A stretch of DNA of 64,000 nucleotides. It comes from Streptomyces sp. ICBB 8177. GTDB taxonomy: Bacteria > Actinomycetota > Actinomycetes > Streptomycetales > Streptomycetaceae. A program made the translations under genes and the position numbers. Where the stretch lies: contig NZ_NSKH01000023.1 in assembly GCF_003144095.1 (NCBI RefSeq), positions 717,611-781,610 of the forward strand. Direction: 5' to 3'. Below the pieces are notes generated by a model that made no database searches, had not been told where the DNA came from, and saw only the letters and a list, made by a program, of their open reading frames with translations. Positions 46,964-54,890 of this stretch are shown one piece after another (positions within the stretch are counted from its first letter, which is position 1; each line of letters opens with the position of its first letter).

Positions 46964-48262
46964 TTGTTCGGGATCGTCAGGCCGTGCCGCCACCGGCTCT
47001 CCGAAGGACTCGCGACCTCGTGGACGGCCCATCTGTGCGGCCTGTGCCTGGCGCTGCGCGACGACCACGGCCACCTCGCGCGGGTCGCCACCAACTACGA
47101 CGGCCTGATCATCTCGGTCCTGACGGAGGCTCAGTCGGTCACCACCGGCGCCTGGCGCAGGACCGCGGGACCCTGCCCGCTGCGCGGGATGCGCGGTGCG
47201 CCGGTGGCCACCGGTGAGGGCGCCCGGCTCGCCGCCGCCGTCTCCCTGGTGCTTGCCTCGGCGAAGGTGCGCGACCGTGTCGCCGACCGCGACGGGCTGT
47301 TGGGCCGCAGACCGGTCGCCGCGGCGGCCCGCCGGGTGGCCGGACGCTGGGACCGGGCGGCCGCGCGGACCGCCTCCGCCGTCGGGTTCGACACCGCCGT
47401 GCTGCTCGACGCGGTGGACCGCCAGAGCGGCATCGAGGCGTCGGCCACCACCGGCACCTCGCTGCTGACGGTCACCGATCCCACCGAGACCGCGACCGCG
47501 GCCGCCTTCGCGCACACCGCCGTGCTCGCGGGCCGTCCCGGCAACGCCGCGCCGCTGCGCGAGGCGGGACGGCTCTTCGGCCGCCTCGCCCATCTGCTGG
47601 ACGCGGTCGAGGACCTGACCGCCGACACCGCCTCCGGCGCCTGGAACCCGCTGACGGCCACCGGCACGAGCCTCGCCGAGGCCCGGCGGCTGTGCGACGA
47701 CGCGGTGCACGGCGTACGGCTGGCGATGCGGGAGGTGGAGTTCACCGACGGGCGCCTCGCGCACGCGCTGCTGTGCAGGGAACTGCCGCGCTCGGTGGAC
47801 CGCGCGTTCGGCACCCACGCCTCCTGCGGCACGGCCGCGCCCCACGCCTCCTACCCGCCCCCGCCGCCGGGCGGCCCGTACGGCGACCCGCACGGCACGC
47901 CGGGGCCGAACCCGTACGCGCAGCCCGGCCCCGGTCCGTACGGCACGCCCGGCCCGAACCCGTACGGCGACCCGTACGCCAACCCGTACGCGGGCGGCCC
48001 GGGCGGTCCCGGCGGCGGGTTTCCGCCGCCTCAACCGCCGCGCGGGCGCGGGCCGTTGGCGGGATGCGCGCTGTGGCTGGGGCTGTGCTGCACCTGCCAG
48101 GTCTGCTGCCGAGACCCCTACCACGACCCGTGGACCGGGCAGCCCCGCAGCGGCTGGTGCCGCGGGTGCGACTGCGGCGACTCCTGCTGCGACGGCCTGG
48201 AGTGCTGCGAGTGCTGCGAGTGCCTCCAGTGCTGCGAGTGCCTGGACTGCGGAGGCTGCTGA
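46964..48262 (+). CDS. DUF5685 protein with Cys-rich C-terminus
   Basis: 432 residues from TTG 46964 (MFGIVRPCRHRLSEGLATSW), the usual family N-terminus; ATG 46925 upstream would add 13 residues. Residues 1 to about 285 are helical with Cys at 8, HLCGLCLALRDDHGHLA near 25 and GPCPLRG near 68. Pro/Gly/Tyr-rich residues about 295-360 resemble NPYG repeats. The last about 60 residues carry around 20 Cys (CCTCQVCC, CDCGDSCCDGLECCECCECL). Likely metal or FeS binding, inferred. The 288 bases before it also contain the SepF-like promoter. Confidence 0.8.
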   Translation: MFGIVRPCRHRLSEGLATSWTAHLCGLCLALRDDHGHLARVATNYDGLIISVLTEAQSVTTGAWRRTAGPCPLRGMRGAPVATGEGARLAAAVSLVLASAKVRDRVADRDGLLGRRPVAAAARRVAGRWDRAAARTASAVGFDTAVLLDAVDRQSGIEASATTGTSLLTVTDPTETATAAAFAHTAVLAGRPGNAAPLREAGRLFGRLAHLLDAVEDLTADTASGAWNPLTATGTSLAEARRLCDDAVHGVRLAMREVEFTDGRLAHALLCRELPRSVDRAFGTHASCGTAAPHASYPPPPPGGPYGDPHGTPGPNPYAQPGPGPYGTPGPNPYGDPYANPYAGGPGGPGGGFPPPQPPRGRGPLAGCALWLGLCCTCQVCCRDPYHDPWTGQPRSGWCRGCDCGDSCCDGLECCECCECLQCCECLDCGGC

Positions 48263-48402
48263 GACCCGCGCCGGACGTGGCCGGAGGGCGCCGGTGCGCC
48301 GCCTTTGCGGCCGCGCGCCCGACGGGGCGCCCTTGTACGACGCCCCCGGTGGTCTGAATACTCCAGCGGCAGTGACCCTCCGCACCGCCGAGGAGGCCCT
48401 GA

Positions 48403-49314
48403 GTGATCGCTCGCCACGCTCCGCGCACCGCGCCCCACGACCACCCCGCCCCGGCCGGGCGCCGCGTCGCCGCCGCCGCGACCGCCGCGCTGCTGGCCAC
48501 CGGAGCCGTCGTGGGGGTCCCTGCCGCCGGCGCCGTGCGGAACGCCACCGGTGGGCTCGGCGCGGTCGCGGACGCCGTACGGGCGCTGGGCATACCCGGC
48601 ACCGCCTGGAGCGGCGATCCCGCGACCGGCCAGCTCGTGGTGACCGCCGACGCCCGGGTACGCCCGGACCAGCTCGCCAGGCTGCGCGCCGGGACCGCCC
48701 GCTTCGGCGGCGCGGTCCGCATCGAGCGCGCCGCCGGAGTGCTCGCCCCCGTGCCCACCGGCGGCGGCGCGGTCTACGGCGCCGGGTACCGCTGCTCGTT
48801 CGGGTTCGGCGTGCGGCGCGGCGGCACCCGGTACTTCCTGACCGCCGGACACTGCGGCCGTGCCGCGCGCACCTGGTACGCGGACGCCGAGCGCACCGTC
48901 CGGATCGGCACCACCGCGGCATGGGCCTACCCGGGCCACGACTACGCGCTGGTGCGCGCCGAAGGGCCCGCGCGTCAGGCCCCGCGCACCACGGTCGACG
49001 GCCGGGTCGTCGACCGCGCGGGCGAGCCCCGCGTCGGCGAACGCGTCGCGCGGGCCGGCAGCAGCAGCGGGGTGCGCTACGGCACCGTCACCGCGCTGGA
49101 CGTCAGCGTGGACTACGGCGACGGCGAGGTGGTGACCGGGCTCATCCAGACCGACGTGTGCGCCGAGCCGGGCGACAGCGGCGGACCGCTCGTCGAGGGC
49201 GACACCGCGCTGGGCCTGACCTCCGGCGGCGACGGCGACTGCGCGACCGGCGGCACGACGTACTACCAGCCGGTCACCGCCGCCCTCGCGCGCTACGGCG
49301 TGAGCCTGGACTGA
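48403..49314 (+). CDS. secreted chymotrypsin-fold serine protease (streptogrisin-like)
   Basis: 303 residues, exported. Signal peptide about residues 20-45 (RRVAAAATAALLATGAVVG), then a pro-region of about 70 residues. The S1 protease domain starts near 125: catalytic His in FLTAGHCGRAA, Asp in YPGHDYALVRAE, Ser in EPGDSGGPLVEG. Cys pairs occur as in streptogrisins. It resembles alpha-lytic/streptogrisin proteases that mature by self-cleavage. GTG 48403 has AGGAGG at 48391-48396. Confidence 0.9.
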   Translation: MIARHAPRTAPHDHPAPAGRRVAAAATAALLATGAVVGVPAAGAVRNATGGLGAVADAVRALGIPGTAWSGDPATGQLVVTADARVRPDQLARLRAGTARFGGAVRIERAAGVLAPVPTGGGAVYGAGYRCSFGFGVRRGGTRYFLTAGHCGRAARTWYADAERTVRIGTTAAWAYPGHDYALVRAEGPARQAPRTTVDGRVVDRAGEPRVGERVARAGSSSGVRYGTVTALDVSVDYGDGEVVTGLIQTDVCAEPGDSGGPLVEGDTALGLTSGGDGDCATGGTTYYQPVTAALARYGVSLD

Positions 49315-49381
49315 GCGCCCGCCCACCGGTCGTCCCCCCTCGCGGACCGATGCTGTCCGCGGCGGGTGGCAGCATGGGCCC

Positions 49382-50356
49382 ATGCTGGAGACCTCCGCCC
49401 GACTGCTGCGTCTGCTCTCGCTGCTCCAGGCCCGCCGTGAGTGGTCCGGCGCGCAGCTCGCCGAACGCCTGGAGGTGACCACCCGCACGGTCCGGCGCGA
49501 CGTGGACCGGCTGCGCGGCCTCGGCTACCCGGTGCACGCCACCTCGGGCACCGCGGGCGGCTACCGGCTGGGCGCGGGCGCGGAGCTGCCCCCGCTGCTG
49601 CTGGACGACGAGGAGGCGGTGGCCGTCGCCCTGTGCCTGCGCACCGGCGCGAGCGGCGGGGTGGCCGGGATGGCGGAGACCGCGGCGCGGGCGCTGGCCA
49701 AGCTGGAGCAGGTGCTGCCGTCCCGGCTGCGGCACCGGGTGCAGGCCACCGAGGCGATCGCGGTCTCGGCGCAGGACGGGGCCCCGACCGTCGCGCAGGC
49801 CGTGCTCACCGCGATCGGCGCCGCCTGCCGGGACCACGAGCGCCTGCGGTTCGACTACACCGGCCACGACGGGCGGGTCGGCAGGCGGGAGGTGGAGCCG
49901 CACCGCCTCGTGCACCTCGCTCGCCGCTGGTACCTGCTGGCCTGGGACACCGAGCGCGGTGACTGGCGCACCTTCCGGGTCGACCGGATGGTGCCCGCGA
50001 CCCCGACGGGTCCGCGCTTCACCCCGCGCGAGCCCCCGCCGGACGCCGCCGCGTACGTGGCGCGCGGGGTGACCTCGGCCGTCTACCGGCACCGGGCCGT
50101 GGTGACGCTGCACGCGCCCGCCGAGCGGGTCGCGGAGTACACCACGCAGGGGACCGCCACCGTCGAGGCGGTCGACGACACCCGCTGCGTGCTGCGCACC
50201 GGCTTCGCCTCGCTCGACGCGCTCGCCGTCTACATCGCGCTCTTCGGCGTCGAGTTCGAGATCCACGAGCCGCCGGAACTGGCCGCCCGGATGCGCGAGG
50301 TGGGCGAGCGGCTGCTGCGGGCCGCTCCCGAGGGCCCGGACGCCACGACCACCTGA
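49382..50356 (+). CDS. WYL-domain transcriptional regulator
   Basis: 324 residues. N-terminal HTH (LLSLLQARREWSGAQLAERL, TTRTVRRDVDRLRGLGYPVH), then a central region with LLDDEEAVAVALCLRTGASG, and a WYL-like ligand domain near 135-215 (DHERLRFDYTGHDGRVGRRE, RWYLLAWDTERGDWRTFRVD). WYL domains are thought to sense nucleic-acid or nucleotide ligands. The target is unknown; no operator is evident in the 67-base gap before it. Likely monocistronic. Confidence 0.92.
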   Translation: MLETSARLLRLLSLLQARREWSGAQLAERLEVTTRTVRRDVDRLRGLGYPVHATSGTAGGYRLGAGAELPPLLLDDEEAVAVALCLRTGASGGVAGMAETAARALAKLEQVLPSRLRHRVQATEAIAVSAQDGAPTVAQAVLTAIGAACRDHERLRFDYTGHDGRVGRREVEPHRLVHLARRWYLLAWDTERGDWRTFRVDRMVPATPTGPRFTPREPPPDAAAYVARGVTSAVYRHRAVVTLHAPAERVAEYTTQGTATVEAVDDTRCVLRTGFASLDALAVYIALFGVEFEIHEPPELAARMREVGERLLRAAPEGPDATTT

Positions 50357-50456
50357 CGGCGACCGTACCGGGGCGTACGGTGAAAACAGGACACCCCGCG
50401 GGCGGTCCGCCGTCCGCGGTGCCCACGTGTGCAACTCCGCCCGGCAGGGGGCAGTG

Positions 50457-51602
50457 ATGATCGTTGACGTGGTGGCGGCCGTGCTGTCGTTCGGCGCCGT
50501 GTACCTCCTGGCGGGCGCCCGGGTGGTCAAGCAGTACGAACGCGGACTCGTCTTCCGGCTCGGCCGGCTGCGGTCCGACGTGCGTCCGCCCGGGTTCAAG
50601 ATGGTCGTCCCCGGGATCGACCGGCTGGTCAAGGTCAACATGCAGATCGTGACCCTGCCCATCCCGTCCCAGGAGGGCATCACCCGCGACAACGTCACCG
50701 TCCGGGTGGACGCGGTGGTCTACTTCAAGGTCATCCACCCCGTGGACGCCGTCATCAACGTCGAGGACTACCGCTTCGCGGTGCTCCAGGTCGCGCAGAC
50801 CTCGCTGCGGTCCATCATCGGCAAGAGCGACCTGGACGACCTGCTGTCCAACCGCGAGAAGCTCAACGAGGGCCTGGCGCTGATGATCGACAGCCCGGCG
50901 CTGGGCTGGGGCGTGCAGATCGACCGGGTCGAGATCAAGGACGTGTCGCTGCCGGAGAGCATGAAGCGCTCGATGGCCCGCCAGGCGGAGGCGGCCCGGG
51001 ACCGCCGCGCCCGGGTGATCAACGCCGACGCCGAGCTCCAGGCCTCCCGCAAGCTCGCCGAGGCGGCCGCCGCGATGGCCCACGAGCCGGCCGCGCTCCA
51101 ACTGCGGCTGCTCCAGACGGTGACCGCGGTCGCGGCCGAGAAGAACTCCACGCTGGTGCTGCCGTTCCCGGTGGAGCTGCTGCGCTTCCTGGAGCGGGCG
51201 GCGCAGAACCAGCCGCTCCAGGAGCAGGAGCCGCCCGCCCCGGTCCGGGGTCCGGCTGCGGAGGCCGCCGCTTCCGGCGCCGGGGGCCCCGACCCGGCCC
51301 TCGGCGCCGATCCGGCCCTCACCGCGGACCTCGGCCCCGGCCCCTTCCTCGATCCCGCGCTCGGGCCGGTCCCGGGGGAGGGTGAGGGGGACGGCGCCGG
51401 CCCGGAGGGGCGCGACGGCCTGGAGGACGTCCCCGAGCTGCGCGACCCCGTGGATCCGCTCAATCCCGTCAACCCCGTCGAGCCCCAGGAACCGCCGGGG
51501 ACCGGGCCGTCCGCGCCGCCGGTGCCGCCGCCCGATCCGCTGCCGCCGGTCGACCCGGCGGACCGCACGGATCCGGTCACCGGACGTCCGCCGGAGGCCT
51601 GA
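50457..51602 (+). CDS. SPFH/band-7 (slipin-type) membrane protein
   Basis: 381 residues. N-terminal membrane anchor (MIVDVVAAVLSFGAVYLLAG), then a band-7 domain at about residues 25-190: VVKQYERGLVFRLGRLRSDV, PIPSQEGITRDNVTVRVDAV and YRFAVLQVAQTSLRSIIGK, with a coiled-coil RQAEAARDRRARVINADAEL. The final about 130 residues are a Pro/Asp/Gly-rich acidic tail. Slipins scaffold membrane domains and sometimes pair with NfeD proteases; no NfeD gene is present here. ATG 50457 with a purine-rich site. Confidence 0.92.
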   Translation: MIVDVVAAVLSFGAVYLLAGARVVKQYERGLVFRLGRLRSDVRPPGFKMVVPGIDRLVKVNMQIVTLPIPSQEGITRDNVTVRVDAVVYFKVIHPVDAVINVEDYRFAVLQVAQTSLRSIIGKSDLDDLLSNREKLNEGLALMIDSPALGWGVQIDRVEIKDVSLPESMKRSMARQAEAARDRRARVINADAELQASRKLAEAAAAMAHEPAALQLRLLQTVTAVAAEKNSTLVLPFPVELLRFLERAAQNQPLQEQEPPAPVRGPAAEAAASGAGGPDPALGADPALTADLGPGPFLDPALGPVPGEGEGDGAGPEGRDGLEDVPELRDPVDPLNPVNPVEPQEPPGTGPSAPPVPPPDPLPPVDPADRTDPVTGRPPEA

Positions 51603-52126
51603 GCCGTGCGCGTCCGGTGTCCGGGCCGTGTGCGGGGCCGGGAGCCCTGCACCCGGCGTCCATCACAGCTTTTTCACAGGTTGTGTCTTGCGCCGCCTCG
51701 CGCCGGATTGGGAAACTCAGCCACGCCGATCGGCACGGCCGCGTGCGGGGCCTTACCGGCGGCGCATCCTCCGGGCCCGTTGTCATCGGGCGGGCCCAAC
51801 CCCCACAGGAGGTAACCGAGTTGAGCCCCCGGCGCACACTTCCCCGGCCCCCCGCCCGGACCGCCCCCGCTCCGTGACCCCGTCCGGCCGCCTCGACCGC
51901 GCGGCCGCCGGCACAGGTCCGTAACCCCTCGAACCATCGCGGATCCCCCCACCCGCCGAGGGCCGTACGCGCGAGCGCTCGCGTACGGCCCTCGGCGCGT
52001 TGGGCCCCGCGCGCCCGCCATCGACCGTCACCGGGCCCGCCCGTGCCCCGGCGGCAGGCCTTACGGAAGGCTGACGTCCGCCCGAGGAGGATGTCGAGAT
52101 GGGGGAGAGGGTGGTCGAATCGGGAC
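51603..52126. other. intergenic region with strong RBS-like site, mini-ORF and long hairpin
   Basis: About 520 bases with no annotated gene. AGGAGGT (51807-51813) is placed correctly eight bases before TTG 51821, which opens an 18-codon frame ending at 51877 (MSPRRTLPRPPARTAPAP). A 16-bp hairpin with 8-base loop follows (51956-51995). The layout resembles a leader-peptide attenuator but has no downstream T-run. Confidence 0.45.
51956..51995. terminator. long perfect hairpin upstream of the molybdenum oxidoreductase
   Basis: 16-bp perfect stem (51956-51971 with 51980-51995; left arm begins CCGAGGGCCGTACGCG) and 8-base loop CGAGCGCT. It may terminate the SPFH transcript, about 350 bases upstream. 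Confidence 0.75.
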
Positions 52127-52843
52127 ATGGTGAAGGACGGCGAGGGCGCCCCCGTCGGGCGGCGGGTGGTGCTCGGCATGCTCGGGCTCGGTGCGGCCGG
52201 GGTCGCCGCCGGCGGTTATCTGCAGAACGGCTTCGACAACCTCCTGGCCTCCATCGCCTCCAAGGACCCCACCGGGCTGAGCGGCCTGCTGCCCGGCGGC
52301 GGGGGCTTCCGCTTCTACTCGGTCTCCGACTCCGTGCCGCACCGCTCCGCCGCGGACTACCGCCTCACCGTCGACGGCCTGGTCGAGCACCCCGCCACCT
52401 ACACCCTGGCGCAGCTGCGGGCGATGCGCTCCACCCGGCTGGTGCGGGACGTGCAGTGCGTGACCGGCTGGCGCGTTCCGCACTACGCCTTCACCGGGGT
52501 TCGGCTGTCGGACCTGCTGGACGCGGCCGGGGTGAAGCCGGGCGCGAAGGCGCTGCGCTTCACCTGCTTCGACGGGGTCTACAGCGAGAGCCTCACGCTG
52601 GAGCAGGCCAGGCGCCCCGACATGCTGGTCGCCTACGGGATGGACGACAAGCCGGTGACCGCCGCGCACGGCGGCCCGGTGCGGCTGTACGCGGCGCCGA
52701 TGTACTTCTACAAGTCGGCCAAGTGGCTGTCCGGGATCACCGTGACCGACCAGGTGATCCCCGGCTACTGGGAGCACTACGGCTACGACGTCGACGCCTG
52801 GGTCGGCCGGTCGAACGGACGCGACGATGCCCCTACCTCGTGA
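52127..52843 (+). CDS. molybdopterin-dependent oxidoreductase (sulfite-oxidase fold)
   Basis: 238 residues from ATG 52127; ATG 52091 is in frame but its GAGGAGG touches it. N-terminal GRRVVLGMLGLGAAGVAAGG resembles a Tat signal. The MSRP/sulfite-oxidase fold follows: YRLTVDGLVEHPATYTLAQL, the molybdenum-ligand Cys in VRDVQCVTGWRVP, FTGVRLSDLLDAAG, and GMDDKPVTAAHGGPVRLYAA with KWLSGITV. It is encoded with a cytochrome b gene starting 17 bases before its stop. Substrate unknown; the pair could form a membrane electron-transfer unit. Confidence 0.88.
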   Translation: MVKDGEGAPVGRRVVLGMLGLGAAGVAAGGYLQNGFDNLLASIASKDPTGLSGLLPGGGGFRFYSVSDSVPHRSAADYRLTVDGLVEHPATYTLAQLRAMRSTRLVRDVQCVTGWRVPHYAFTGVRLSDLLDAAGVKPGAKALRFTCFDGVYSESLTLEQARRPDMLVAYGMDDKPVTAAHGGPVRLYAAPMYFYKSAKWLSGITVTDQVIPGYWEHYGYDVDAWVGRSNGRDDAPTS

Positions 52844-53510
52844 CCCGCGGCGGACGCCGGAAGAGCGTTCCGCGTCCGGTGAGCTGCGCCGCTTCACGCC
52901 CGCCGAGCGCTGGATCCACCGGGTCACCGCCGCGCTGATGGGCACCGCGATCGTCACCGCGGCCTTCCTCTACCTGCCCGCGCTGGCCGAACTGGTCGGC
53001 AGGCGCAGGCTGTTGGTGACCGTGCACGAGTGGTCCGGGGCGCTGCTGCCGGTGCCGCTGCTGGCCGGTCTCGTCTCCCGCGCCTACCGCGCCGACCTGG
53101 GACGGCTCAACCGCTTCGGCGTCCACGACCGGCGCTGGATCGGCCGTGTGCTGCGCCGGGTGCCGGGGCCGCGTCCGGCGGGCAAGTTCAACGCCGGGCA
53201 GAAGCTGTACGCGGCGTTCGTGGCGGGCGCGGTGCTGGTGATGCTGGGCACCGGGATCGTCATGTGGTTCCCTTCGTTGACCCCGCTGGTGTGGCGCACC
53301 GGCTCGACCTTCGTGCACGACTGGCTCGCGCTGGTCATCGGCGTGCTGGTGGCGGGCCACATCTGGATGGCGGTGCGCGACCCGGAGGCCCGGCGCGGCC
53401 TGCGCACCGGCTGGGTCTCCCGGGCCTGGGCCCGCGGGGAGCATCCGCTGTGGGAACGCGAGCAGCGCGCCCCTGACACGCGGCAGGCCCCGGGCGACGA
53501 CCCCCGTTGA
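52827..53510 (+). CDS. cytochrome b561/formate-dehydrogenase-gamma-type membrane protein
   Basis: 227 residues with four or five membrane segments. Helices are IHRVTAALMGTAIVTAAFLY with a haem-ligand-type His near 31 (ERWIHR), VTVHEWSGALLPVPLLAGLV, LYAAFVAGAVLVMLGTGIVM and FVHDWLALVIGVLVAGHIWM. The repeated His residues match a di-haem b-type cytochrome. It overlaps the preceding oxidoreductase gene by 17 bases and probably carries electrons between that enzyme and the quinone pool (inference). Confidence 0.88.
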   Translation: MPLPRDPRRTPEERSASGELRRFTPAERWIHRVTAALMGTAIVTAAFLYLPALAELVGRRRLLVTVHEWSGALLPVPLLAGLVSRAYRADLGRLNRFGVHDRRWIGRVLRRVPGPRPAGKFNAGQKLYAAFVAGAVLVMLGTGIVMWFPSLTPLVWRTGSTFVHDWLALVIGVLVAGHIWMAVRDPEARRGLRTGWVSRAWARGEHPLWEREQRAPDTRQAPGDDPR

Positions 53511-53536
53511 GGGGGACCGCCGCCCGGGGCCTGCCG
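53481..53536. terminator. bidirectional terminator between convergent cytochrome b and ldt genes
   Basis: Outer stem of 16 bp: CGGCAGGCCCCGGGCG (53481-53496) with CGCCCGGGGCCTGCCG (53521-53536). Inner stem CCCCC (53501-53505) with GGGGG (53511-53515). The cytochrome stop codon lies in the inner loop, so the hairpin overlaps the gene's last codons. Confidence 0.88.
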
Positions 53537-53571
53537 TGGGCCGGGGCGTCCGGACGTCCGCGAGGGGAGCG

Positions 53572-54582
53572 TCAGGAAGCGCTGGTGGTGAACTCGCCGG
53601 AGCCGCTGGCCGACAGCCAGTCGGTCCAGGAGACGTTGTAGTCCGCGTAGCCGTTGTCACCGGCGGCGTCACCGCGCGGGGAGCCGGTGATGGTGATCGG
53701 GACGCCCTGCTGCACGTAGTTGTAGAACCACTCGGCGTCCGAGTACGACAGGTGCACGCAGCCGTGCGAGCCGTAGCTGTGGCCCGGGGACGGGTCGCCC
53801 GTCGAGTAGTGGACGTAGGTGCCCGAGGTCGTCAGCTGGACGTCCCACGGCAGGGTGAGGTCGTAGAAGTTCGGGTTGCCCTTGTCGCAGGTGATGCCCA
53901 CGCTGCAGGAGGTCATCCGGACCTCACGGGCCTTGTCCATCACGGCCATGGTGCCGTCCCACGAGGGGAACTGCGGGCTGCCCGCGTCGATCGGCATGGT
54001 CCGCACGGTCTTGCCGCCGTTGGTGACCGTCATGCTGTGGCCCGGGACGGAGACCTTGGCCTCGATGTCCTGGCCGATGGTGAAGCTGTGCTTGTAGTCG
54101 TGCGTGCCGTAACGGCCGTTGCCGTCCGGCACGTTGGTCAGCTGGGCGTCCAGGCTGACCTTGGTGCCCGGGGTCCAGTACTGCTTCGGCCGGAAGTCGA
54201 CCCGGGTGCTGCTGAACCAGTGCCACGCGCCGGTGACCGGCGTCGAGGTGGTGATCTTCAGGTGCTTCTCGACGTTCGCCCGTGCCGAGGTGGCGACCGG
54301 CTTGCTGAAGTCCACGGATATGGGCATCGCCACACCCACCGTGGTCCCGTCCTCGGGTTCGATCGTGTCCAGCAGCATCGGCGGACCCGCCGGGCGCGTC
54401 GGCGACGGCTTGGCGCTGGGGCTGTGGCTCGCGCCACTACTCGCAGCCGCCTGCGCGTTCTTCCCGTCCGCTCCGGTCGCCGAGGCGTTGCCGCCACACG
54501 CACTAGCGGTTGCCAGCACGGCACCCGCCATCAGTGCGACCCCGATGCTGCGCTTGATCCGCCCCACTCTTGCTCCACTCAC
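53572..54582 (-). CDS. L,D-transpeptidase (YkuD) with Ig-like domains
   Basis: 336 residues from GTG 54582. N-terminal signal peptide with a lipobox-like SACGG near residue 29, a Ser/Thr/Pro linker to about 65, an Ig-like domain (LDTIEPEDGTTVGVAMPISV to about 170), and a YkuD domain with the catalytic block HSYGSHGCVHLSYSDAEWFY (Cys in HGC). It makes 3-3 cross-links in peptidoglycan, as LdtMt2-type enzymes do. Streptomyces has several such genes. Upstream region 54583-54890 carries the promoter for this gene and the SOS box of dnaE2. Confidence 0.94.
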   Translation of the reverse strand: MSGARVGRIKRSIGVALMAGAVLATASACGGNASATGADGKNAQAAASSGASHSPSAKPSPTRPAGPPMLLDTIEPEDGTTVGVAMPISVDFSKPVATSARANVEKHLKITTSTPVTGAWHWFSSTRVDFRPKQYWTPGTKVSLDAQLTNVPDGNGRYGTHDYKHSFTIGQDIEAKVSVPGHSMTVTNGGKTVRTMPIDAGSPQFPSWDGTMAVMDKAREVRMTSCSVGITCDKGNPNFYDLTLPWDVQLTTSGTYVHYSTGDPSPGHSYGSHGCVHLSYSDAEWFYNYVQQGVPITITGSPRGDAAGDNGYADYNVSWTDWLSASGSGEFTTSAS

Positions 54583-54795
54583 GTCACTTCGTCAGGTACA
54601 TCCGCCATACCTAGAGACACGGACTCTACGCAAGTGGTTGCAGGGGTCCTGTAAAGCGAAGGCCAAGATTAGGACTCGGCGGGATCACCATACGGAGACG
54701 TCTGTGTGCCGCCTGTGCATCCTGAACACGATCTGTCACGGCAGGTGTAACGGAGTGTGCGGACCGGTCTCCGTGTTCACCTCCGCCCACCTATG

Positions 54796-54811
54796 TCGAA
54801 CGCATATTCGA
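54796..54811. promoter_or_regulatory. LexA/SOS-box-like operator upstream of dnaE2
   Basis: TCGAACGCATATTCGA at 54796-54811. The actinobacterial LexA box is TCGAAC-N4-GTTCGA; this copy differs only at one base (A instead of G). It stands 80 bases before the dnaE2 start, which fits the known SOS induction of dnaE2-type genes. Confidence 0.78.
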
Positions 54812-54890
54812 AATCTGGTCTATGGTGGAAAACGCAAGGTCCGAGGGCCGGACCGGGGAGGGGCGCGATGGGGAGCGGGAGGTGCGCGGC

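Noticed and set aside
46688-48922. Minus-strand open frame opposite the DUF5685 gene
   Set aside because: Arg/Ala-rich low-complexity product without a domain, overlapping a conserved family on the other strand.
51617-51877. 86-codon plus-strand frame between the SPFH and oxidoreductase genes
   Set aside because: Its upper part has no ribosome site and poor codon bias; only the last 18 codons sit behind a convincing Shine-Dalgarno.
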